From positions 1 through 50,515 of the IMG/VR virus record IMGVR_UViG_3300010885_035038: a DNA stretch of 50,515 bases; one strand, written 5' to 3'. Source of the DNA: a virus. A program made the translations under genes and the position numbers. The notes beneath the pieces were generated by a model. That model saw only the letters and a list, made by a program, of their open reading frames with translations. It did no database searches and was not told the origin of the DNA. Shown here piece after piece: positions 29,191 to 36,632 of the stretch. The first letter of the stretch is position 1, and each line of letters begins with the position of its first letter.

Positions 29191-29648
29191 TATTCTACCT
29201 CAGTTACAAAGGTGCCAGGGTTGACAACAATCCCTAGTTGTAGCGCTGCAGAAAATGCTGGTACCAAACATGAAAGAGCAATATTTGTAAACATGTCTGC
29301 GATTTGTTTTTTTGCTTCGTCTTCATCAATATCTTCAGGCATTGATATTCCAAAAAATTTTATCTGCTCAGAAAAAGATTCAGCAGTTACTAAACCACTA
29401 ATGTCAGAAAACATAGCAAGAAAGTTTTCGTAAGGCTCCAAGTTTTTTAAACGATTTTGACTTTCTTTAATTTCCATCTCTTCACCTTCAGCACTAATAG
29501 GGTTAAAACCTAATGCTTCAGCACGTTTGTTAGGATGTTTAACTTTAGTGTCGTAAAGATACCACCGTACAAGTGTGCTTGTAGGCACAGCTTTAGTTTC
29601 AATGTAAAACCCAGGCTCTTCAAAACGCTTCCAAAATTTCCAATTCAC
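29190..29648 (-). CDS. Phage protein of unknown function, 152 aa
   Basis: A Trp/Phe-rich N-terminus (NWKFWKRFEEPGFYIET) is followed by an acidic helical C-terminal half. Starts at a GTGA overlap with the polymerase stop, implying co-translation with polA. Function unknown. Confidence 0.6.
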   Translation of the reverse strand: MNWKFWKRFEEPGFYIETKAVPTSTLVRWYLYDTKVKHPNKRAEALGFNPISAEGEEMEIKESQNRLKNLEPYENFLAMFSDISGLVTAESFSEQIKFFGISMPEDIDEDEAKKQIADMFTNIALSCLVPAFSAALQLGIVVNPGTFVTEVE

Positions 29649-31624
29649 TTTGCTTCACCCCAACGATTCACTACTTTAATATCCGCTATCAAAGGTACCG
29701 ATAATAATTGTATACCCTCCATAGCATCCCTAATTGCTTCCACAGTTTCATCCACCTTGTCTTCGGGAGTCAACGTAACCAGTTCATCATGAACAGTTAA
29801 TAGTATACGGGCACCTTCAGGCAAACGGTTGTGTGCCCTAATCATAGCTAACTTAATAATATCTGCTGCAGAACCCTGAATGCGGGTATTAAATGCTTGG
29901 CGTTCTGCGCCAGCTCTCACCATATGGTCATTAGAAGTTATCTCAGGAAGAAACCTTTTACGCCCTAAAATTGTTTCAACATAGGGGGTAGAAAACTTAC
30001 GTGCTTTAGCTAAAATCTTTATACGATACGAAGCCACGGCAGAAAATTGAGCCCCAAAACGGTCCAGCAAATCCCTAGCTTCTGTAGTACTACAACCAAT
30101 CTGGCTAGCAATCTTAGCGGGGCCTACACCATAAGCCATAGCAAGCACAAGAGTCTTACCAGCCTTACGGTCTACACCCATAGTGTCACCCACAGTGGTG
30201 TAAATGTCCCTACCCTCAAGATAGTTTTTCATCATAATTGGGTCTTTTGCCATAGACGCGATGACACGCGGTTCAATTTGAGAGTAATCCGCCACCACAA
30301 GTCGGTACCCTTCGGGCGCATAAAAAAGATTTCTGATAGCTTTTCCATGAGAAGTATGAGGAGCAGGGACATTTTGTAAGTTAGGGTTACGACTGCTAAA
30401 GCGGCCAGTTTCAGCCCCGTGCTGTACGAAATCACAATGAATCCTGCCATCAATAAGAAGCGATTCTTTTTGTTCACGTTTCTCTTTACCTCCTGTAGTA
30501 CGTACTACCTCACCACCAAGATAAGGAACGACATATGTGGTACTTAACTTATTTAAATCAGAGTATACAAGAAGCGCCGAAACTAAAGGGTCACTACCTC
30601 TAAACTCTTCTAAAGCGTCAGCCGCTACAGAGTAATCAGAATAAGTTAACGGCTCTTTATTATCTTTACGCTTTTGTCCTGCAGGAGTAAGTTTACGGGC
30701 CTTGAGCCCACGGCCACCATCTTTTTTACTTGAGTAAAGAATAAATTGTTTCTCAGTATTAGAGTTGATATTAAATACCCTACCCGCAATACTAAAAATA
30801 TTAGCGCGAGCCTCTTCAATATCTATACGTAGTTGAGCATCTAAAACTGTCAAAGCATCTACATCTACAGGAGCACCAGTAAGCTTCATATCACAAAGCA
30901 CAGTAAGCACGTCCATCTCTAAATCCATTACCTGGTTAAAGCCACCATCTTCAATTTTTTTCTTTAAAGACTTCCACAACAGAAATGTGTACTTGGCATC
31001 AAGGTAAGCGTACTTTGCTACATCATTGAATGAATATTTTTCTACCTCTTTACCCACACCTTTTACCATCTCATAGCCAAACTCACGCTTCAAACAATCA
31101 TCTAACCCACACTTATTTTTGTTACGGTTATCACTGAGAAAGGATGCAATCATTGTGTCAAAGTATGGTCCTGTAGGAACTTCTCCACCGTAGTATTTGG
31201 CTACAGAAGTAAGGTCAAAGATTAAGTTATGACCTACGGTAATTATATTTTTGTTAAACATTAAAGGCTTTAGCGCTGCAAATACTTCTGCTGGGTAAAG
31301 CTGCTCTGGAGGGTCACCAAATATTTTGTTAGCTTTTTTCTTATCTTTTGAGTAGTCACTAGCACGAGGAGTAAGCCCTGCCTCCACACGTTTAACTCCA
31401 GCATCCGTCAATGGAAAAATATCCTCAACAAAATCACCATTAGGGTGACCCATCGGAATAACATCACATCTACCATGAGTAGCAAAAGAAATCCATAAAA
31501 CTTCGTTTACAGGAGTTAGACCTCGTTGTGGCCCAACAGTTTCAACGTCAAAAGCAAAAGCATCTTGGTGCAAGTACTGACGCACCATTTCATGTAACTG
31601 GTCAAGAGTAGTAATAATATTCAT
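29645..31624 (-). CDS. polA: Family A DNA polymerase with 3'-5' exonuclease, 659 aa
   Basis: The phage replicase. The exonuclease domain has FAFDVETVG (D26, E28), VGHNLIFDLTS and YAYLDAKYTF near 206. Polymerase motif A is DYSQIEPRVIA (D446), motif B runs from R486 (RKAGKTLVLAMAYG), and motif C is LLTVHDELV (D613). It lacks a 5'-3' exonuclease domain. The residue equivalent to E. coli Pol I F762 is Leu (L494), a variant found in some viral polymerases. ATG follows GGGGACTTT. Confidence 0.95.
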   Translation of the reverse strand: MNIITTLDQLHEMVRQYLHQDAFAFDVETVGPQRGLTPVNEVLWISFATHGRCDVIPMGHPNGDFVEDIFPLTDAGVKRVEAGLTPRASDYSKDKKKANKIFGDPPEQLYPAEVFAALKPLMFNKNIITVGHNLIFDLTSVAKYYGGEVPTGPYFDTMIASFLSDNRNKNKCGLDDCLKREFGYEMVKGVGKEVEKYSFNDVAKYAYLDAKYTFLLWKSLKKKIEDGGFNQVMDLEMDVLTVLCDMKLTGAPVDVDALTVLDAQLRIDIEEARANIFSIAGRVFNINSNTEKQFILYSSKKDGGRGLKARKLTPAGQKRKDNKEPLTYSDYSVAADALEEFRGSDPLVSALLVYSDLNKLSTTYVVPYLGGEVVRTTGGKEKREQKESLLIDGRIHCDFVQHGAETGRFSSRNPNLQNVPAPHTSHGKAIRNLFYAPEGYRLVVADYSQIEPRVIASMAKDPIMMKNYLEGRDIYTTVGDTMGVDRKAGKTLVLAMAYGVGPAKIASQIGCSTTEARDLLDRFGAQFSAVASYRIKILAKARKFSTPYVETILGRKRFLPEITSNDHMVRAGAERQAFNTRIQGSAADIIKLAMIRAHNRLPEGARILLTVHDELVTLTPEDKVDETVEAIRDAMEGIQLLSVPLIADIKVVNRWGEAK

Positions 31625-31631
31625 AAAGTCC

Positions 31632-31679
31632 CCTAAAAGCCACTAGCCGCAGGTAAGGGGGTGTCCTACGGCTAGTGGC
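31632..31679 (-). terminator. Strong hairpin between ssb-like and polA genes
   Basis: GCCACTAGCCG (31639-31649) and CGGCTAGTGGC (31669-31679) are an 11-bp perfect inverted repeat. On the minus strand it is followed by TTTTAGGGG, so the T-run is short. It may partially terminate or stabilise the SSB mRNA. Confidence 0.6.
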
Positions 31680-31692
31680 GGTCTATGTGTTA

Positions 31693-32367
31693 TTAGAGAA
31701 GGTCGTTAGCAATCTCAGTGAGTTCAGCAACTGAGTGCTCACGGATATCTGAACGAACATATGGCTCTACAGCCGAAAGAAAATCATTAACCTCGTCCAC
31801 ATTGAGGTCGTACTCTTCTGATAAATCACGTTCTTTGACAGAGTTTAAGTTGTAAACAGTGGTTTGCATCTTACCTGTACGGCTGATAGACCAGAAATGC
31901 TTGTTTAGCGGACCAAACTTATCTGAGTTAGCAATGGCCAATGTGCGGTACAAACGTGGAGTAGCAGTAAGAATCTGACGGCTAAACCCTGTATCAGCAG
32001 AGAAGTTTACAATGCTAAATGAACGCTTGTCCTCAGCCTTATGCCCCAAGATGTTACACAATGGGCACACAGCACCTAGGCAAACATATGAGCGCTTACC
32101 CTCAGTCTTCTGAGACAAGAAATGCATTTTGTAAGTGGCAAAAGGACCACTAGGGTCAAGGAACTTAATGAGTTGAGCACGGTCGCTCTGACGGAACTCA
32201 GTTGGGTACTGGTTTGTTGAAACAGAAAGCTTTTCAGCGTCATCCCAACCAGAACCAATTGATGTGGTAGTGCTAGTAGCCTGCTCAGGACGAGCATCCA
32301 AATCAAAGTCATCCTCAAAAGATGAGGTGGCCTGATACTTATCTTCTTCAATCTTGTTAACGCTCAC
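31693..32367 (-). CDS. Probable single-stranded DNA-binding protein, 224 aa
   Basis: An acidic, disordered N-terminus is followed by a core with CPLCNILGHKAEDKRSFSI (one CxxC) and beta strands (FSIVNFSADTGFSRQILTAT), then an acidic C-terminal part. The layout (zinc motif within an OB-like core, abundant location ahead of polA) resembles T4 gp32-like and actinophage SSBs. It would cover ssDNA in replication. The call rests on pattern and gene order, not on a clear family motif. Confidence 0.6.
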   Translation of the reverse strand: MSVNKIEEDKYQATSSFEDDFDLDARPEQATSTTTSIGSGWDDAEKLSVSTNQYPTEFRQSDRAQLIKFLDPSGPFATYKMHFLSQKTEGKRSYVCLGAVCPLCNILGHKAEDKRSFSIVNFSADTGFSRQILTATPRLYRTLAIANSDKFGPLNKHFWSISRTGKMQTTVYNLNSVKERDLSEEYDLNVDEVNDFLSAVEPYVRSDIREHSVAELTEIANDLL

Positions 32368-32407
32368 GGTAAATTTTTCCTTAAAGTAATTAGTGTGATT
32401 AATGTAT

Positions 32408-32857
32408 TTAATTATTAAGACTTAGATTATTCCAAGCCTCTGAAAGTTCTTGTGAAACTTCCTTATGTTCGGACCAATCTATTCTATCTACAGATAGTAG
32501 TCCATGATTTCCAAAAATGTCAATCGCTGTCTCAATCATACTACGAGTGTACAATCTACGACCTCTCCTGATATCTCCGTTCTTATCTGTTACATCAGGT
32601 AGTCTATACATAGAAGTGGGCAGTTGTCCATTTGCCATCCATAAACGCAATGTCACAATTGGACGACCAAGCGCATCTGCTAGAGCACCTAATGTAAAGA
32701 ACTCTATATCTTGCCCGTTTACTTTCTTAACGTAAGGGCGAGCGTCCCAAGTTTTAAGCTCTGGCTTTGGTTTTTCAACTAAAGTTCTTCTCTTACGTTT
32801 ACTCCCAGGGTAGTACACATCTACCTCAGAAAATAAATCGTCAATAAAATCTTCCAT
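32408..32857 (-). CDS. MerR-like HTH protein, 149 aa
   Basis: FFTLGALADALGRPIVTLRL followed by WMANGQLPTSMYR matches the N-terminal winged helix of MerR or excisionase-like proteins, here preceded by a 50-residue basic segment. It likely binds DNA and regulates the replication genes or helps an origin complex. No effector domain is visible. Confidence 0.7.
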   Translation of the reverse strand: MEDFIDDLFSEVDVYYPGSKRKRRTLVEKPKPELKTWDARPYVKKVNGQDIEFFTLGALADALGRPIVTLRLWMANGQLPTSMYRLPDVTDKNGDIRRGRRLYTRSMIETAIDIFGNHGLLSVDRIDWSEHKEVSQELSEAWNNLSLNN

Positions 32858-32859
32858 GA

Positions 32860-33267
32860 TTAACCCTTAGGTGTTATCAAAGCCCAAATGATTTTTGCGG
32901 GGAACATTTTATCAAAGTCTTCTTCAGTAATCTCACCCTCAAAATAAGCAGTACTAATAGCTTCCTCATCTATAACAGGAACCATTTTAATGCATTTTTC
33001 ATGAATGCCTCTAGCCTTAAGAATTTCCTCAGCCACTTCAATATCTAAAGACTTAGATACTTTACGTTGAAGTGTTGCGTTGTTTACACCAGACACTTCA
33101 TCATTAATCTCTACAACAATGTGGCCATCTGAGTTCTCAACACCGTGCTCAGAAATACCTTCACGGATAAGTTTCTTAACATCATTTTGAAGGCTAGTGA
33201 GTTCTTTAATGCGCTCATCAAGCACAACCTTTTGTCGAACGTTTTCAATAATATCTACGAGTTTCAT
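32860..33267 (-). CDS. Phage protein of unknown function, 135 aa
   Basis: An N-terminal coiled-coil-like helix (DERIKELTSLQNDVKKLIRE) is followed by a mixed segment (HIVVEINDEVSGVNNATLQR) and an acidic C-terminus. Start follows GAAAGGGGCAAAG. Three genes upstream of polA in the same orientation. No known family. Confidence 0.55.
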   Translation of the reverse strand: MKLVDIIENVRQKVVLDERIKELTSLQNDVKKLIREGISEHGVENSDGHIVVEINDEVSGVNNATLQRKVSKSLDIEVAEEILKARGIHEKCIKMVPVIDEEAISTAYFEGEITEEDFDKMFPAKIIWALITPKG

Positions 33268-33304
33268 CTTTGCCCCTTTCGGCTAATGGATACTCTAGCA
33301 CACA

Positions 33305-33457
33305 TTACTGACGGTTTCGTGCAGCTTTCAAATACTCATAAAAAGCATTAATTACTAGACTAGTAACTGTAATACCATCTTCTTTGGCTTGAGCTTGAAC
33401 AGCCTCCCATAGCTCATCATCCACACGGACGGTACGAGCTTTAGCTGCTTGAGACAT
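33305..33457 (-). CDS. Ribbon-helix-helix (CopG-like) regulator, 50 aa
   Basis: KARTVRVDDELWEAVQAQAK plus EDGITVTSLVINAFYEYL form the canonical strand and two helices. Dimers of this fold bind short operators. The promoter region upstream (33458-33558) holds two 15-bp direct repeats and a palindrome, the likely binding sites. TACAAT ends 6 bp before the ATG, so the mRNA is probably leaderless. Confidence 0.75.
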   Translation of the reverse strand: MSQAAKARTVRVDDELWEAVQAQAKEDGITVTSLVINAFYEYLKAARNRQ

Positions 33458-33558
33458 ACATATATTGTACCTAAATGTAATAACAATTGCAGTGTAATGC
33501 AACATTTATGTTACGTTTATTGCAGTCTAATGCTTGAATAGTAACAAGTAAGTGTTAC
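33458..33558 (-). promoter_or_regulatory. Control region of the RHH regulator
   Basis: On the plus strand ATTGCAGTGTAATGC (33486-33500) and ATTGCAGTCTAATGC (33519-33533) form a direct repeat with a 33-bp period, three helical turns. GTAACA and TGTTAC form a palindrome at 33541-33558. On the minus strand TACAAT ends 6 bp before the start codon, a leaderless-type -10. Confidence 0.6.
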
Positions 33559-33591
33559 TTTCCAAGCAACGCTATCAATTTCACAGCACCC

Positions 33592-33664
33592 CCCCCCCTG
33601 CTGGATTCGAACCAGCGCCACGCAGGGTAGAAACCTGCTGCTCTATCCCCTGAGCTAAGGAAGC
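33592..33664 (-). tRNA. tRNA-Arg (anticodon TCT), unusual acceptor stem
   Basis: The D-arm, anticodon arm (GCAGG TTTCTAC CCTGC) and T-arm (GCTGG TTCGAAT CCAGC) are good, with anticodon TCT reading AGA and AGG. The acceptor is odd: 5' GCTTCCT faces AGGGGGG, giving two G:T wobbles and a G-G mismatch at the first pair. The 3' side continues as a ten-G run (33589-33598 on the plus strand is all C). CCA is not encoded. It may be degenerate or misread. Confidence 0.7.
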
Positions 33665-33665
33665 T

Positions 33666-33749
33666 TGGTGGAGCTGCAGAGAATCGAACTCTGGTCCTAA
33701 AGCGTACCGTCGTGCGGTCTTACGCCCTAGTCGAAACCTATCCAGCCCC
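33666..33749 (-). ncRNA. tmRNA-like RNA reduced to the tRNA-like domain (84 nt)
   Basis: Not a standard tRNA: no D-stem and no usable anticodon stem-loop. The 5' end is GGGGCTG followed by GATAGGTTTCGAC, and the 3' end is CAGAG TTCGATT CTCTG then CAGCTCC and ACCA. These are the conserved ends of actinobacterial tmRNA. The acceptor pairs nt 1-7 with 74-80 and includes G3:U, the alanine identity pair. A 10-bp helix (nt 20-29 with 44-53) in the place of tmRNA P2 closes onto a 14-nt loop; the mRNA-like region and pseudoknots are absent. CCA is encoded. It should be charged with alanine and bind SmpB and EF-Tu but cannot encode a tag. It might be a decoy or a decayed tmRNA. Confidence 0.7.
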
Positions 33750-33750
33750 G

Positions 33751-33830
33751 TGCTGCACCTTGGAATCGAACCAAGCATGCCATAGGCCACGGATTTACAG
33801 TCCGCTTCCCCACCTTGGGGAATGTGCAGC
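33751..33830 (-). tRNA. tRNA-Tyr (anticodon GTA)
   Basis: Acceptor GCTGCAC pairs with GTGCAGC, the anticodon stem (GCGGA CTGTAAA TCCGT) presents GTA, and a long variable arm (GCC TAT GGC) marks a class II tRNA as expected for bacterial tRNA-Tyr. The T-arm has TTCGATT. Discriminator A; CCA not encoded. One base separates it from the tmRNA-like RNA. Confidence 0.85.
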
Positions 33831-33838
33831 GGGTCTTA

Positions 33839-34075
33839 CTACTCTACTACTGGGGTAGGAAGAGCATCTAGCGCTTCCTGGTAAGTGATTAGAACGGCTT
33901 CAGTCTCAGCGATTTGTGCCACAGCTTCGGTGACACGTTTTTGACTAGCAAGTGCTTCAGCAGTCTTCAAATTAAGTTCCTGCTGATACCCCTGGTAAGC
34001 CAGTTGCTGAATAGTATTCTCTAGGATTGCTCGCTTCTGTTCATCAGGAATCAAAGCACTAAAATCCGTAGCCAT
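33839..34075 (-). CDS. Helical coiled-coil protein, 78 aa
   Basis: An amphipathic, probably coiled-coil sequence (AILENTIQQLAYQGYQQELN and QKRVTEAVAQIAETEAVLIT). Its ribosome-binding site is AAGGAGAAATAT. It lies next to the RNA cluster. No family. Confidence 0.6.
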   Translation of the reverse strand: MATDFSALIPDEQKRAILENTIQQLAYQGYQQELNLKTAEALASQKRVTEAVAQIAETEAVLITYQEALDALPTPVVE

Positions 34076-34119
34076 ATATTTCTCCTTAGTGTGTGTTGAG
34101 TAGTAGATATCCTAGCACG

Positions 34120-34584
34120 TTAATACCAGCGCTTATGCTGCCATTCTGACCAAGCGTTGCACGGCGTCCCGTAGCGACCTTTGATGTACTTGAGCCCCCA
34201 TTTGATTTGCGTATAGGGGCTATTACGCCAGTCTGCTCCTACGGCAGACATTTTACTTCCAGGGAGAGCTTGCGGTATCCCATGCGCTCCCGAAGAGTTA
34301 TGGGCGGAAACGTTCCACCCACTTTCATGGTTCCATAGCATGATTAAGCAGGAGTACTGCTCACCACACCAACCGTATTGTTTAGCCATGTATTGTCTTG
34401 CGACTTGTTTATTGAATTGTGGGGAGGCATACGGTAGCCGTTTATAAGACCTTGAAGCAACCACGCTGCCACAAAGTCTATGTTTTTCATTAGCGTTAGC
34501 CTGGTCCTGGGCCGTGGGTAGCGATACAAGCAAGCCTGTAAGAAGCGCCACAGCGGGAACCAGACGTTTGGTTCTGTCTAACAT
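34120..34584 (-). CDS. Secreted lytic transglycosylase-like protein, 154 aa
   Basis: Residues 1-31 form a signal peptide (basic RTKR, hydrophobic VALLTGLLVSL, cleavage near ANA). The mature part has WNHESGWNVSAHN with the probable catalytic Glu, then SSGAHGIPQALPGSKM, typical of the SLT/Rpf-like lysozyme fold. It would cleave peptidoglycan outside the membrane, in lysis or cell entry. A signal-peptide-bearing lysin does not need a holin to cross the membrane. No cell-wall binding domain is visible. Confidence 0.8.
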   Translation of the reverse strand: MLDRTKRLVPAVALLTGLLVSLPTAQDQANANEKHRLCGSVVASRSYKRLPYASPQFNKQVARQYMAKQYGWCGEQYSCLIMLWNHESGWNVSAHNSSGAHGIPQALPGSKMSAVGADWRNSPYTQIKWGLKYIKGRYGTPCNAWSEWQHKRWY

Positions 34585-34618
34585 ACTCTTTTATTTTACC
34601 ATGTGTTTTTAATTAAAC

Positions 34619-36205
34619 TTAAACTGAGCTACCGATTAAAAAAGACCTCAAAGAAGCAAGTGTTAAATCTACTCCACCCTCAACATCAATACCTTCACCA
34701 TCCATAACAGCATTAGCTATTGAACTTTTCTGCTGTAAAGCCGCGTACTGTCGTATTTCAATAGAGCCTGATATTAAAAGGTCTTGGATGACGATGGTTT
34801 CCCATGTGCTGGATGCTCGTTTAATGCGTCCGTTTCTTTGCGTCGCTGCACCAGATGACCAAGGCAAATCATAATTAACCAACAAATTGGCGGCAGGCAA
34901 ATCCACACCATAACCCCCAGCATCACTGCTGATAAGGACACGAATGCTAGGGTCTGTGTTAAGAGCAATTTTATTCTCCTCTTTTGTTTTAGCGTCTAAC
35001 TTACCAGTATAAATTTTAGAACGTTCTTTTCCAATACGTTCTTGAATAATGTCTACCATATCTACATAAGAAGCAAAGATAACACACTTGTTATCGGTCC
35101 TTTGGTCTAAAAAGTTATTGACATATTCAATCAAAGTTTCAAGCTTAGGGCTAGAGGTAACTCCATCAAGAAAATTTTCTTCTACTAACTCATAAGCGTA
35201 TTTTGAACCCTCGCCTGAGCCATTAATATATTTTTCTTTACTTACTCTAATAAGGTCTGGATGTGAGCAAAGCATTTTAAGTGCTTGTATCTTAGACATA
35301 ATAGCTCCACGAACTTCATCAGCTAAAGGATTACTAGAACGTTCGTAACCGTAATGCGCAAACACATTAAACGATGAACCAAACATAGACTGAGCATTGT
35401 CTAAATCAAACAACAAATCTTTAGTAATTTTTGAATAAAGCTTTGCAGCTTTTCTATCAAAAGAAATAATTAAAGGTTCTTTATGAATAGAGTCAGGGAG
35501 ATAAGGAGCTACATCCTCATCTTTTTGTGACTTACGTACCGAAGCTTCTTTCATTTTATTATGCAAAGTAGGAAGATTACGGTATCGGTCTACACCACCC
35601 CAAGTGTTTCTAACAATAAAAGATTGGTCAAAGATATCAAACCGACCCAACACTTTAGAATCAACAAATTGCATGATGCTGTATAACTCTTCTGGTTTAC
35701 CATTTTCAATAGGAGTACCCGTAAGAGCAAACTTGTAGTTAGCGCCGCTTAACTTTTTTACATGACGAGAGCGCTTGGACTTAAAAGATTTAATAGCAGT
35801 AGCTTCATCTAGTACCACAAAAGACCTAGGAAGTTTTTTTACAATCTCCCAATCATTAACTACTTGTTCGTAGTTCATAATAATGTAATCAACGCCAGAC
35901 ATTTCCCAGTCCATAGCCTCAGCATATTGCGCTTTACGTTGCTTAGGCGTTCCATCAATTACTAACGGTCGTGATGAGCTATCAGTAAACTTAATAATAG
36001 AGTTAGCCCATTGATACTTTAAACTAGAAAGACAAATGACTAGACCTGGCCCTGCAATCTTACTCTCATCTTGCAAACGCTCTATAGCTGCAATAGTGAG
36101 AACAGTTTTTCCAAGGCCAAGGTCATAGGCAACTAACATTTTTTGTTGACTACACATGCGGTCAACAGCGTCTACTTGATAGGGAAGTAAAGTTCCCGTA
36201 AACAT
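34619..36205 (-). CDS. SNF2-type superfamily 2 helicase, 528 aa
   Basis: DLGLGKTVLTIAAIERL (Walker A near 28-34), SFVVLDEATAIKS (motif II), ALTGTPIENGK (motif III), and the C-terminal VLISSDAGGYGVDLPAANLL with RNGRIKRAS are Snf2-family motifs. The enzyme would translocate on DNA, possibly for recombination, replication restart or protein displacement. Its ATG lies just beyond the neighbouring stop. It sits in the replication cluster. Confidence 0.85.
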   Translation of the reverse strand: MFTGTLLPYQVDAVDRMCSQQKMLVAYDLGLGKTVLTIAAIERLQDESKIAGPGLVICLSSLKYQWANSIIKFTDSSSRPLVIDGTPKQRKAQYAEAMDWEMSGVDYIIMNYEQVVNDWEIVKKLPRSFVVLDEATAIKSFKSKRSRHVKKLSGANYKFALTGTPIENGKPEELYSIMQFVDSKVLGRFDIFDQSFIVRNTWGGVDRYRNLPTLHNKMKEASVRKSQKDEDVAPYLPDSIHKEPLIISFDRKAAKLYSKITKDLLFDLDNAQSMFGSSFNVFAHYGYERSSNPLADEVRGAIMSKIQALKMLCSHPDLIRVSKEKYINGSGEGSKYAYELVEENFLDGVTSSPKLETLIEYVNNFLDQRTDNKCVIFASYVDMVDIIQERIGKERSKIYTGKLDAKTKEENKIALNTDPSIRVLISSDAGGYGVDLPAANLLVNYDLPWSSGAATQRNGRIKRASSTWETIVIQDLLISGSIEIRQYAALQQKSSIANAVMDGEGIDVEGGVDLTLASLRSFLIGSSV

Positions 36206-36206
36206 G

Positions 36207-36623
36207 TTAGCTAGGCATCTTAGTTAGCTGTAGGTCAACATCGTTATACTGTGAAGCCCAACCAAGATACTTCTTACCCCAATGCTTTTCAAACCATTCA
36301 ATACGCACTTCACCAATAAAATCAGGTTGAGGTGAATCAGTACCAATGACTACACCCTTCTTGTCTGACTGCATCGCTACGTGCCCATACAAGCCACCAT
36401 CCCAAAAATGAACGGCGCCAATGGCAGCCTTCTTTGGGTCAGTATGTCGATGCTCCTTGGGAACATGATTCCAAGCATCAATTGCTGACGCATACTTTAC
36501 TGGCAAGCCCCAAGCGTCCTGGCACGTCTTGTGACAATGACCTAGAAATCCTGCCTTGTGATTCAAGCGCCATACATTCATATGTGAAAACGCTTGAGTT
36601 CCTGTAATTCGTGATGTTGCCAT
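36207..36623 (-). CDS. Probable NlpC/CHAP-like hydrolase, 138 aa
   Basis: GFLGHCHKTCQDAWGLP has a Cys in position for a catalytic residue and GGLYGHVAMQSD a His, as in NlpC/P60 or CHAP peptidases; GAVHFWDGGLYGHV is the strongest part. This pattern recurs in actinophage proteins thought to cut peptidoglycan. No signal peptide. The assignment is tentative because it is short and lacks flanking domains. Confidence 0.55.
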   Translation of the reverse strand: MATSRITGTQAFSHMNVWRLNHKAGFLGHCHKTCQDAWGLPVKYASAIDAWNHVPKEHRHTDPKKAAIGAVHFWDGGLYGHVAMQSDKKGVVIGTDSPQPDFIGEVRIEWFEKHWGKKYLGWASQYNDVDLQLTKMPS

Positions 36624-36632
36624 CTGTATCTC

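Noticed and set aside
33666-33749. Ordinary tRNA-Arg(ACG) reading of the middle RNA
   Set aside because: An ACG triplet can be centred in a seven-base loop, but the flanking stem has two mismatches in five pairs, position 33 is C instead of U, and there is no D-arm. The conserved tmRNA ends explain the sequence better.
33581-33790. 69-residue minus-strand reading frame across the RNA cluster
   Set aside because: It runs straight through all three RNAs and has no independent support.
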